Assembly (NCBI GenBank): GCA_905235355.1
Contig: CAJOLM010000024.1
Coordinates: 1-12,319, forward strand
Reading direction: 5' to 3'
Length of the DNA stretch: 12,319 nt
DNA from: an uncultured Elusimicrobiales bacterium
GTDB taxonomy: Bacteria; Elusimicrobiota; Elusimicrobia; Elusimicrobiales; Elusimicrobiaceae
A program made the position numbers and the translations under genes. The notes under the pieces are model-generated. The model did not search any database, was not told where the DNA came from, and saw only the letters and a list, made by a program, of their open reading frames with translations. Below are positions 1 through 5,993 of this stretch, one piece after another; the first letter of the stretch is position 1; every line of letters begins with the position of its first letter.

Positions 1-28
1 CCACATTTACAACATACTTTTTTATCAT
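1..28 (-). CDS. Possible 5' end of a divergent gene running off the left edge
   Basis: On the minus strand an ATG at 28-26 opens a frame reading MIKKYVVNV before the window ends. It is preceded by GGAGA (complement of 34-38) with a five-base gap to the ATG, a good ribosome binding site. Nine codons are too few to assign a family. The call rests only on the start codon plus the Shine-Dalgarno match, so it may be chance. If real, it is divergent from rnhB, with the region 29-242 between them. Confidence 0.4.
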
Positions 29-102
29 ACCTGTCTCCAAAAATAATATTAAATCATTTCTAGGACCGTATTACCAACAAAAAGTTCTATTAGGCCAAAT
101 AT

Positions 103-192
103 TGTCATTCCCGAAGTGGCGGCCCGCGGGAGTCGGCAATCCCAACCATCTGTCATTCCCGAAAGTTTTTATCGGGAATCTCAACCTTATTT
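103..192. repeat. Palindromic dispersed repeat, two direct copies upstream of rnhB
   Basis: Two adjacent direct units each start TGTCATTCCCGAA (103 and 151). The second contains a perfect stem, TTCCCGA (156-162) with TCGGGAA (172-178), and continues ATCTCAACCTTATTT. Positions 157-192 match 4548-4583 inside the pilin-like gene at 32 of 36 bases by hand alignment. The same family recurs at 4353-4443. The first unit resembles the inverted unit at 4401-4443. These look like small non-autonomous palindromic elements of the GTCATTCCCG type seen in many bacteria. Confidence 0.8.
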
Positions 193-242
193 TCTTCCTT
201 TTACGGCGGGAAATTGCTACAATAAACAAAAGGGATACACGC

Positions 243-881
243 ATGAATCCACTCCAAGAATTTGACAAAAAACAAACCCTTACGCTGCAGGCCGGTATGC
301 TCCTCGGCATTGATGAAGCGGGCCGCGGTCCGCTGGCAGGCCCGGTAGTAGCGTGCGCGTGCCACATTGACGCAGGCCTTTATCCTAATTTTTCCGACGT
401 AAATGACAGTAAAAAATTAACACACAAAAAGCGTGAAGAAATTTTTGCGCGCATGAACGAGCTGGGCGTTTTATATGGCGTCGGCTTTGCGTCTGCGCAA
501 GAAATTGACGAGCTGAATATTTTGCAAGCCACCTTTTTGGCTATGCGCCGCGCCGCGCAAAAATTTTACCAGCTGCCGGGTGCAGTGGCACTGGTAGACG
601 GTCCGCACAAAATTAAAGAGTTTCCGCTGCCGCAATATGCCGTCGTGGACGGGGACGCAAAATCCTTAAACATTGCCGCAGCCAGCATTGTAGCCAAAGT
701 GCTGCGGGATAAATACATGGACGAATTAGACGCAAAATTTCCGCACTACGGTTTTGCGGCGCACAAAGGATACGGCACGCAGCGGCATGTGGCTGCCATT
801 AAAGAGCATGGCCCCTGCCCGGAGCACCGCCGCACCTTTGCGCCTATCCGTGATTTAATGAGGCCGACGCTTTTTCCATGA
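243..881 (+). CDS. rnhB: Ribonuclease HII
   Basis: RNase HII cleaves the RNA strand of RNA:DNA hybrids and starts removal of misincorporated ribonucleotides in the cytoplasm. The 212-residue product has the diagnostic GIDEAGRGPLAGPVVA block at residues 22-37, with catalytic Asp24 and Glu25. It also has NDSKKL (54-59), LVDG with Asp119, DGDAKSLNIAAASIVAKVLRD (Asp138 is the likely fourth metal ligand) and the C-terminal YGFAAHKGYGT motif. Length is normal for the family. The frame is open upstream to a TTG at 102, but that part is the palindromic repeat. The ATG at 243 sits nine bases after AAAGGGA and puts the family core at its usual place. The stop overlaps the next gene by ATGA, so the two are translationally coupled. 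A weak -10-like TACAAT lies at 218-223; no convincing -35 is seen. Confidence 0.95.
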   Translation: MNPLQEFDKKQTLTLQAGMLLGIDEAGRGPLAGPVVACACHIDAGLYPNFSDVNDSKKLTHKKREEIFARMNELGVLYGVGFASAQEIDELNILQATFLAMRRAAQKFYQLPGAVALVDGPHKIKEFPLPQYAVVDGDAKSLNIAAASIVAKVLRDKYMDELDAKFPHYGFAAHKGYGTQRHVAAIKEHGPCPEHRRTFAPIRDLMRPTLFP

Positions 882-1237
882 ACACTACGCAAAGCGGCGC
901 CGCGGGCGAACAAGCGGCTTGTGACTATTTAACAGGCAAGGGCTACCGCGTGTTGGCGCGCAACTTCCGCAAGCCGTGCGGAGAATTAGACATTGTGGCT
1001 TTAGACGGAAAAACCTTGGTTTTTGTAGAAGTAAAAAAGCGCGCCAGCGCCGCCTTTGGCGGCCCGGCGGCGGCGGTAACCGTGAGCAAGCAGCGCAAAG
1101 TAATCGCCGCGGCGCAATGTTTTATCAAGGAAAAGTCGCCTAAATTTGATAGTATAAGATTTGACGTACTGTGCCTGCTGGCAGGGGAAATTACGCATCT
1201 TGAAAATGCCTTTCTGCCGCGGCGCGGAACTTTATAA
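878..1237 (+). CDS. yraN: YraN / UPF0102 family nuclease-like protein
   Basis: The 119-residue protein belongs to UPF0102 (YraN), a small restriction-endonuclease-fold family commonly found beside rnhB. The sequence shows GAAGEQAACDYL at 8-18, where the Glu is conserved, then GYRVLARNFR, GELDIVALDG (35-44) and VFVEVKKR (48-55). The Glu, Asp and Glu-x-Lys pattern matches a PD-(D/E)xK-type active site. The biological role of the family is poorly defined. The start codon overlaps the rnhB stop (ATGA), so the gene forms a two-gene operon with rnhB. The phosphorylase gene follows after only 11 bases and may be cotranscribed. Confidence 0.9.
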   Translation: MNTTQSGAAGEQAACDYLTGKGYRVLARNFRKPCGELDIVALDGKTLVFVEVKKRASAAFGGPAAAVTVSKQRKVIAAAQCFIKEKSPKFDSIRFDVLCLLAGEITHLENAFLPRRGTL

Positions 1238-1248
1238 GTGGAGGCCGT

Positions 1249-2073
1249 ATGAATACGCAATTAGCCAAAATCAAAAAGGCAGTAGCATTTATCAACAAAC
1301 AAACCAAAAATTTCACACCTGATCTTGCCTTGATTACCGGGTCCGGTTTGGGTAATTCTATTCCAAAATTAGACAAACAAATTGTGGTGCAATATGCCAA
1401 AATACCGGGTTTTTTGCGCAGCACCGTGCCGGGCCACAGCGGCAATTTGTTATTCGGGATTTATAAAGGCAGAAAAATTGTTGTTATGCAAGGACGCTTT
1501 CACTATTACGAAGGGCATCCTATGAAAGATTTGGCTATTTCCATCCGCACCTTGTTTTTGCTGGGTGTGAAAAAATTAGTTGTTTCTGCTGCCGTCGGCT
1601 CCTTGGATCCCAAATTAACGCCGGGCTCTATATGTGTGCTTAATGACCATATTAATTTTATGGCCAATAATCCGCTGATCAACAACTATGACCCGGTTTT
1701 TGGTCCTCGGTTTTTTGATTTATCAAAAGTATATACCAAATCCTTGCGCGAAATTACGCTGGCCGCCTGCAAAAAAGTTAATATTAAAGCCAAAGAAGGC
1801 ACTTATTTTGCCGTGACCGGGCCGAACTTTGAAACGCCCGCCGAAATCCGTGCGTTTAAGACATTAGGGGCAACGGTCGTCGGCATGAGCGTGGTGCCGG
1901 AAGTGTTGGTGGCTGCACAATGCGGATTAGAGGTGTTGGGGCTTGCATGCGTGACTAATTTAGCTAGCGGTATTGCTAAAGAAAAATTGTCTCACGCGCA
2001 AACCATTGCGGAAACCAAAAAGATTGAAGGTAAATTCAGAAAATTACTGGAAATAATTTTACCTAAACTATAA
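1249..2073 (+). CDS. Purine nucleoside phosphorylase, trimeric (PNP-I) type
   Basis: The product reversibly splits inosine or guanosine with phosphate to base plus ribose-1-phosphate, in cytoplasmic purine salvage. The 274-residue protein shows the GSGLG phosphate loop (31-35), RFHYYEGH (83-90), GPNFETPAE (191-199), VGMSVVPEV (211-219) and a TN pair (236-237). Glu195, Met213 and Asn237 have the same spacing as human PNP Glu201, Met219 and Asn243, so the base and ribose site looks complete. The middle phosphate and base loop reads AAVGSLD (114-120) where most members have AAGGLN. That is a modest departure and recalls the GSL of MTA phosphorylases, so specificity between PNP and MTAP is not certain. 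GGAGG precedes the ATG by four bases. It is followed by an intrinsic terminator. Confidence 0.88.
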   Translation: MNTQLAKIKKAVAFINKQTKNFTPDLALITGSGLGNSIPKLDKQIVVQYAKIPGFLRSTVPGHSGNLLFGIYKGRKIVVMQGRFHYYEGHPMKDLAISIRTLFLLGVKKLVVSAAVGSLDPKLTPGSICVLNDHINFMANNPLINNYDPVFGPRFFDLSKVYTKSLREITLAACKKVNIKAKEGTYFAVTGPNFETPAEIRAFKTLGATVVGMSVVPEVLVAAQCGLEVLGLACVTNLASGIAKEKLSHAQTIAETKKIEGKFRKLLEIILPKL

Positions 2074-2080
2074 AGGACGC

Positions 2081-2106
2081 GCCCCGCGGCAGCGCGGGGC
2101 CTTTTT
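2081..2106 (+). terminator. Intrinsic terminator after the nucleoside phosphorylase
   Basis: A perfect 8-bp stem, GCCCCGCG (2081-2088) with CGCGGGGC (2093-2100) around a GCAG loop, is followed by C and five T. It begins eight bases after the phosphorylase stop. It ends only nine bases before the flippase ATG at 2116, which leaves no space for a promoter between them. Confidence 0.88.
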
Positions 2107-2115
2107 AAGCAGCGT

Positions 2116-3540
2116 ATGACAAAAGATATTGTACGGCTAGGCAAAGAAACCTTGGTATACGGCACGTCCACAGTAGTGGCGCGGCTGCTGAATTTCTGCC
2201 TGGTGCCGTTTTATACGTACTATTTAGCTACGTCGGAATATGGTGTGGTGGCCACGCTGTTTGCGGTGATTGCGCTGCTCAATGTAATCTTTTTGTTCGG
2301 CATGGACCAAAGCTATTTGCGCTTTGCCAGCGAGGCCAAAGACCGGCGCGAAGTGTTCCAACATTGTTTCTATGGGCTTCTGTGCTACGGCGGCGTGCTG
2401 GGCGTGCTGATGTATGTGTTTGCGCGGCCCTTGTCGGTGCTGTGCGGTATTGGCATAGAGCATGTGCAGCTGATGTATTTAGCGGTGTGGATTTTACTGC
2501 TGGACATGATGAACATGATCCCGTTTACCAAGCTGCGTTTGCAACGGCGCGCGTGGTACTTTGCGGGCGTGCGCACGGCATCTATTGTGACGAACGTGTT
2601 GTGTAATGTGCTGTTTATCGCGGTGCTAAAAAAGGGCGTGGCATCTATTTTTTGGGCGAATATTTTTGCGTCTCTGATGTCGCTAGTGCTATTATCTCCG
2701 GTGGTGTGGGAAGAAGTAAAAGGCGGGCGCGTGAAATTTAATCCGGTGTTGCAAAAACAGATGCTTGGCTTTGCGTGGCCGTTTGTGCCGTCGGGATTAG
2801 CCAGCCTGCTGGTCAGCGTCATTGACAAGCCGATTTTGGTGCAACTGGTGGGGCTGTCTGCCGTCGGTGTGTATCAGGCCAATTTTAAAATCGGCGTGTT
2901 TATGATGCTGGTCGTGTCTATGTTTGACCAAGCGTGGCGGCCGTTTTTCTTGGCGCACGCGCAAGAGCCAAACGCGCGGGAAATTTACGCGCGCGTGCTG
3001 ACGTTTTTTACGGCGTTTGCGCTGTGGGTTCTTTTGGGGCTTGCACTGCTGATGCCGGATATTATTAAGAGCAACATTTTTGGCTCTTTCCACTTGATTG
3101 CGCCGCAGTATTGGGGCGGGCTGAATGTGATTCCTCTGGTGCTGGTGGGCTATTTCTTCTACGGGATGTATATCAATTTTATGGTCGGCCCGGTGATTAC
3201 CAAACGCACGCGCGTGCTGATGTGGATTACGCTTTTGGGCGCGGCGACAAGCATTAGTGTCAATTTGCTGCTCGTGCCGCATATAGGCATTGTAGGAGCC
3301 GGGTGCGCGGTGGCGTGCAGCTATTTTGTGATGGCGTGCGCGCTGTTTGTCTTTACGCAAAAAAATTATGGCGTGCCGTATGAATATAAACGCCTGGCGC
3401 TGCTGGCACTGCTGGCGGCCGGGGTTGCGTATGGGGTGCATAGCTTGGGCGGGAGCCTCAGCGTGAAAATCGTTTTCTTATGTGTGTATCCGGTGCTTGC
3501 CGGAATAATTGTACAGGAGTGGGGGAGGAAAAAAGCATGA
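2116..3540 (+). CDS. Polysaccharide flippase-like membrane protein (Wzx / MOP superfamily)
   Basis: The 474-residue, very hydrophobic protein fits the oligosaccharide flippase branch of the multidrug/oligosaccharidyl-lipid/polysaccharide superfamily. These proteins move lipid-linked sugar units across the inner membrane. The N-terminal pattern LGKETLVYGTSTVVARLLNF then LVPFYTYYLATSEYGVV is the usual start of the family (amphipathic helix, then TM1, then the short EYG loop), which supports the ATG at 2116. About 12 to 14 membrane helices can be traced; a mid-protein stretch FAWPFVPSGL with nearby VIDKPILVQLVG is also typical. No ribosome binding site of good quality is visible (AAGCAG). No glycosyltransferase cluster is adjacent, so the substrate cannot be named. 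The stop overlaps the next gene (ATGA). Confidence 0.82.
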   Translation: MTKDIVRLGKETLVYGTSTVVARLLNFCLVPFYTYYLATSEYGVVATLFAVIALLNVIFLFGMDQSYLRFASEAKDRREVFQHCFYGLLCYGGVLGVLMYVFARPLSVLCGIGIEHVQLMYLAVWILLLDMMNMIPFTKLRLQRRAWYFAGVRTASIVTNVLCNVLFIAVLKKGVASIFWANIFASLMSLVLLSPVVWEEVKGGRVKFNPVLQKQMLGFAWPFVPSGLASLLVSVIDKPILVQLVGLSAVGVYQANFKIGVFMMLVVSMFDQAWRPFFLAHAQEPNAREIYARVLTFFTAFALWVLLGLALLMPDIIKSNIFGSFHLIAPQYWGGLNVIPLVLVGYFFYGMYINFMVGPVITKRTRVLMWITLLGAATSISVNLLLVPHIGIVGAGCAVACSYFVMACALFVFTQKNYGVPYEYKRLALLALLAAGVAYGVHSLGGSLSVKIVFLCVYPVLAGIIVQEWGRKKA

Positions 3541-4073
3541 AAGTCTGCATGATTGTAACCAATGGGTTTGAAGAAGTAGAAGCGGTGGGTACGTATGCTA
3601 TTTTGCGCCGCGGCGGGTTAGAGGTAGATGTATACAGCTTGCACGGGTCGGAAGCCATGGGACGGTTTGGGCTAACCTGCAGCCGGCTGTTGCCGCTGGA
3701 CCATTACCGCGACGAAGATTACGCCGCGCTGATTTTACCCGGCGGCCCGCAATATCAGGCACTGGAAGCCGATGAGCGCGTGCAACAGCTGATTAAAGAT
3801 TTCCACGCGCGTGGAAAATACCTGTGCGCCATTTGCGCCTCACCCACCATTTTGGGCCGCGCGGGCTATTTGTTAGGCAAAAAATACACCTGTTTTACCT
3901 CTATGAACGAGGATTTTGGCGGTACCTATTTCGAGGATTATGCCGTTACGGACGGACAAATCATCACAGGCAAAAGTGCTGCCGCTGCCATTGATTTTGG
4001 CTTTGCTATTTTGCAGGCCGTCTGCGGGCCGGAAGCCGCCAACAAGACCAAACAAGAAATCTATTACAAGTAA
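3537..4073 (+). CDS. DJ-1/PfpI (YajL-like) family protein
   Basis: The 178-residue protein belongs to the DJ-1/ThiJ/YajL group, whose members have been linked to protein or nucleotide deglycation, chaperone action and oxidative stress protection. The exact activity here is not determined. Seen in sequence: FEEVEA (11-16) with Glu15 matching human DJ-1 Glu18; LILPGG (65-70); and the nucleophile elbow CAICASPTIL with Cys100 as the reactive cysteine, matching DJ-1 Cys106. The TGKSAAAAIDFGFAIL stretch near the C terminus is also typical. A longer frame from 3480 exists, but the ATG at 3537 has GGGGGAGG upstream, gives the normal family N terminus and makes a four-base ATGA overlap with the flippase stop. 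The two genes share an operon, but no functional link is evident. Confidence 0.9.
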   Translation: MKVCMIVTNGFEEVEAVGTYAILRRGGLEVDVYSLHGSEAMGRFGLTCSRLLPLDHYRDEDYAALILPGGPQYQALEADERVQQLIKDFHARGKYLCAICASPTILGRAGYLLGKKYTCFTSMNEDFGGTYFEDYAVTDGQIITGKSAAAAIDFGFAILQAVCGPEAANKTKQEIYYK

Positions 4074-4086
4074 GTACCAGTAAAAT

Positions 4087-4121
4087 GCCCTATATCTTGT
4101 TGACAGATGTAGGGCGTTTTT
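4087..4121 (+). terminator. Intrinsic terminator after the DJ-1 family gene
   Basis: An 11-bp stem, GCCCTATATCT (4087-4097) with AGATGTAGGGC (4105-4115) containing one G-T wobble, closes a 7-base loop. It is followed by G and a run of five T. It lies 13 bases after the gene's stop codon. Confidence 0.92.
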
Positions 4122-4150
4122 ATGCCTTTTTGAGAAGGCAAAAATAGGCC

Positions 4151-4181
4151 TTGACTTGTTTTTTTTTTGATATGATATAAT
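4151..4181 (+). promoter_or_regulatory. Strong sigma-70-type promoter for the pilin-like gene
   Basis: TTGACT at 4151-4156 and a perfect TATAAT at 4176-4181 are separated by a T-rich 19-base spacer, slightly longer than ideal. The only gene downstream on this strand is the pilin-like gene at 4512. The expected transcript start near 4188 would give a leader of about 320 nt made almost entirely of palindromic repeats. Confidence 0.75.
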
Positions 4182-4204
4182 GGTACGGTAAGTCTTTTAA
4201 TGCC

Positions 4205-4288
4205 GTCATTGCGGGCGTGGACCCGCAATCCAGGCCGTTTATTAAGAAAAAACCTTTATCTGGATCCCGGATCCATGTCCGGGATGAC
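4205..4288. repeat. Inverted pair of palindromic repeat units (GTCATTGCGG type)
   Basis: GTCATTGCGGGCGTGGACCC and CGCAATCCAG (4205-4233) form one unit with its own small stem (GCGGG...CCCGC). The complement of 4259-4288 is a second unit of the same design, beginning GTCATCCCGG and ending GGGATCCAGA. The two face each other across a 25-base AT-rich spacer. The whole lies in the untranslated leader downstream of the 4151-4181 promoter. Confidence 0.8.
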
Positions 4289-4315
4289 GACAAGAAGTAA
4301 AAAAATAAAAAAAGA

Positions 4316-4490
4316 TGTCATCCTGAGGGGTTGTTGCTCAGGATCTAAAAGGTTGTCATCCCCGAAATTTGTAATCGGGGATCTCAGCCTCAAAAAGTAG
4401 TTGAGGTCCCCGAGCCTTGCAGGCCGCAACTTCGGGGACGACATAAATGATAGTAGTTTAGGTGCTGAGCAGCAACCTCTCAGCACGACA
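4316..4490. repeat. Nested inverted repeats: an outer pair enclosing an inner pair
   Basis: The outer arms are 4316-4348 (TGTCATCCTGAGGGGTTGTT...) and 4459-4490, whose complement starts TGTCGTGCTGAGAGGTTGCT. The inner arms are 4353-4392 (TGTCATCCCCGAA...ATCGGGGATCTCAGCC) and 4401-4443 in opposite orientation (complement TGTCGTCCCCGAAGTTGCGG). The inner unit belongs to the same family as the copies at 151-192 and inside the pilin-like gene. It fills the stretch immediately before that gene's ribosome binding site. A 66-codon frame through this block is only translated repeat and is not called. Confidence 0.85.
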
Positions 4491-4511
4491 CATTAAATAA
4501 CAGGAGAAAAT

Positions 4512-5153
4512 ATGAAAAGACAAAATGAAAATATAAATAAGAACCAATCCCGAGTGTCTTTATCGGGAATCTCAGCCTTATTTGAAATGAAAGCGGCTGA
4601 GACCCCCGATACCGACCTTCGGGGGTGGCATCATGCATTCACGCTTATTGAGTTACTTGTCGTTGTACTTATTATCGGTATTTTATCTGCGATTGCGCTG
4701 CCGCAATATGAAAGAGCAGTAGATAAAGCTAAAGCCGCAGAAGCTTTAACGATTATCAGTTCCTTACGGCAATCTATTGAAGAATATATTTTGGCAAATA
4801 ATTCCTTTCCTACTTCTTTTGATGAGTTAACTGTTGTCCCGTCCGGCTCGTTGGGAAAATATAGTGTAGAAAATGACAAAATAACCGGGAAATATTACAC
4901 TTGTGTATTAACTAATGGGCGCATTGATTGTGGAAATTATAATGGGGGTGGATTTTTATGGTTCTCTGATTTTGATCGTAATTGGTTTGCTGCTTTGGGC
5001 AAAGAAAAACGTCTGTGGTGTTATGTAGTAGAGACAGAGTCTTTTAGTGCAGCCCAACAAAGCAGGGCACATAATTTGTGCAGAGCTATTTCAGGCAAAT
5101 CAGCTAGTGAAGGGCAAAAGGCCGGGGATGATTTTTGGTATGCATTGGACTGA
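4512..5153 (+). CDS. Type IV pilin-like protein with a repeat-expanded leader peptide
   Basis: This is a pilin/pseudopilin-type protein of 213 residues. The core FTLIELLVVVLIIGILSAIALPQYERAV starts at Phe43, with the conserved Glu at 47 (Glu5 of the mature form) and the usual hydrophobic helix. It is close to the second pilin at 6883-7404, including a shared C-terminal Cys pair (Cys170 and Cys190 here). A normal leader would be MKRG; here MKR is followed by 39 residues, and the residue before the expected cleavage site is Ala42 rather than Gly. Codons for residues 12-41 come from an inverted repeat (4544-4636). The ATG at 4512 has AGGAG five bases upstream; an internal ATG at 4587 has none. 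No pilus assembly genes lie nearby. Processing by prepilin peptidase is uncertain because of the Ala and the long leader. Confidence 0.88.
   Translation: MKRQNENINKNQSRVSLSGISALFEMKAAETPDTDLRGWHHAFTLIELLVVVLIIGILSAIALPQYERAVDKAKAAEALTIISSLRQSIEEYILANNSFPTSFDELTVVPSGSLGKYSVENDKITGKYYTCVLTNGRIDCGNYNGGGFLWFSDFDRNWFAALGKEKRLWCYVVETESFSAAQQSRAHNLCRAISGKSASEGQKAGDDFWYALD
4544..4636. repeat. Palindromic repeat inserted in frame inside the pilin leader
   Basis: The left unit, 4544-4583, holds TCCCGA (4548-4553) and TCGGGA (4563-4568) as a hairpin followed by ATCTCAGCC. The right unit, 4595-4633, is the inverted copy: its complement runs CCACCCCCGAAGG...ATCGGGGGTCTCAGCC. CTCAGCC (4571-4577) and GGCTGAG (4595-4601) pair exactly. 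The left unit matches 157-192 at 32 of 36 bases. The reading frame stays open throughout and joins the pilin core without a shift. Confidence 0.88.
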
Positions 5154-5154
5154 A

Positions 5155-5188
5155 TAAAAAAGCTCGGACAAATGTCCGGGCTTTTGAA
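5155..5188. terminator. Bidirectional intrinsic terminator between the pilin-like gene and pssA
   Basis: AGCTCGGAC (5161-5169) pairs with GTCCGGGCT (5174-5182), with one G-T wobble and an AAAT loop. On the plus strand TTT follows the stem; on the minus strand the run of six A at 5156-5161 becomes a T-tract. It lies between two convergent stop codons, so it most likely serves both genes. Confidence 0.85.
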
Positions 5189-5199
5189 TGCAACTCAAA

Positions 5200-5985
5200 T
5201 TATTTCTCTATTTTAATGCCTTTGAACGCGCGGTATAAAACAGCAAGCAGCCCAAATAACACATACGCGCTCATCCCAATAAAAATGATGTCTTGCGGAA
5301 AGCGGATCAGCAATACCACCAAACACACAAACAGTAGCAGCATCCAAACACTCATCTTTTTGTCGCGTTTGGCTTTAAAAGCGGCATACGGTACGGTAGA
5401 TACCATAAGCACCGCCATGACGAGCATAGCAAACGCTACCAAATTATAAATGTGCGGCAAATACACAGTCATAATGCGTAAATTGTGCCCGCCCATTTGT
5501 GTTTGCATAATGCTGTAAGAAATAGCAAACGAGGCTAAAATAGCCGCCGGAGCCGGTACAGGTAGGCCGGAAAAATACTTTTTAGAGCTTTGGCCCGCTA
5601 GTGCCATAGTGTTAAATTTTGCCAGGCGCAGCACCCCAAAACACGCATACACACACGCAATCGGCGCACCCCACACGGGATATTGTTGCAGCACCATAAA
5701 ATACATCAGCATGGCAGGGGCCGTGCAGAAGGAAACGGCATCTGCCAGCGAATCCATTTCCACGCCAAAATTGCTTTCCGTGCCCAGTAAGCGGGCGACG
5801 CGTCCGTCAAATGCGTCAAATAAGGCTGCCAGCAAAATCAGCCAGCCGGCTTTGCCATATTGTCCGTTGGCGGCACTTAAAATAGAAAAGAAACCACATG
5901 CCAAATTGCCCAAGGTAAACAGCGAGGGCGCGGCCTGCGCTCCGGTATGTTTTAGTTTATGTACAGCGTTTTGTTGTTCGTCCAT
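5200..5985 (-). CDS. pssA: CDP-diacylglycerol--serine O-phosphatidyltransferase
   Basis: This membrane enzyme joins CDP-diacylglycerol and serine to give phosphatidylserine. The complete CDP-alcohol phosphotransferase signature is present: Asp57, Asp60-Gly61, Ala64-Arg65, Gly74, Asp78 and Asp82, with the standard spacing. The surrounding LFTLGNLACGFFSI (22-35) is the usual N-terminal helix of PssA. About seven or eight membrane helices are visible in 261 residues, a normal length. The frame extends back to a GTG at 6003, but the ATG at 5985 has GAGG five bases upstream and starts just after the psd stop, so it is preferred. The gene follows psd on the same strand, and together they make phosphatidylethanolamine. 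Confidence 0.93.
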   Translation of the reverse strand: MDEQQNAVHKLKHTGAQAAPSLFTLGNLACGFFSILSAANGQYGKAGWLILLAALFDAFDGRVARLLGTESNFGVEMDSLADAVSFCTAPAMLMYFMVLQQYPVWGAPIACVYACFGVLRLAKFNTMALAGQSSKKYFSGLPVPAPAAILASFAISYSIMQTQMGGHNLRIMTVYLPHIYNLVAFAMLVMAVLMVSTVPYAAFKAKRDKKMSVWMLLLFVCLVVLLIRFPQDIIFIGMSAYVLFGLLAVLYRAFKGIKIEK

Positions 5986-5993
5986 AAAATCCT

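Noticed and set aside
102..242. 47-residue N-terminal extension of RNase HII from a TTG
   Set aside because: It encodes the dispersed repeat, lies outside the family domain and has no ribosome site; ATG at 243 is better supported.
2797..3441. 214-codon minus-strand frame
   Set aside because: Antisense to the flippase, rich in His/Arg/Gln as expected from the complement of a hydrophobic membrane gene; no family resemblance.
4200..4400. 66-codon plus-strand frame just after the strong promoter
   Set aside because: Composed entirely of palindromic repeat units, no ribosome binding site and no protein-like pattern.
4205..4490. Possible CRISPR array in the repeat-rich region
   Set aside because: Units are inverted and nested with unequal spacing and diverged sequence, not direct repeats with unique spacers of equal length; no cas genes.
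4512..5153. Pilin-like gene as a pseudogene broken by the repeat
   Set aside because: The frame is intact to a normal C terminus with conserved cysteines, and promoter, ribosome site and terminator are all present; function of the leader remains uncertain.
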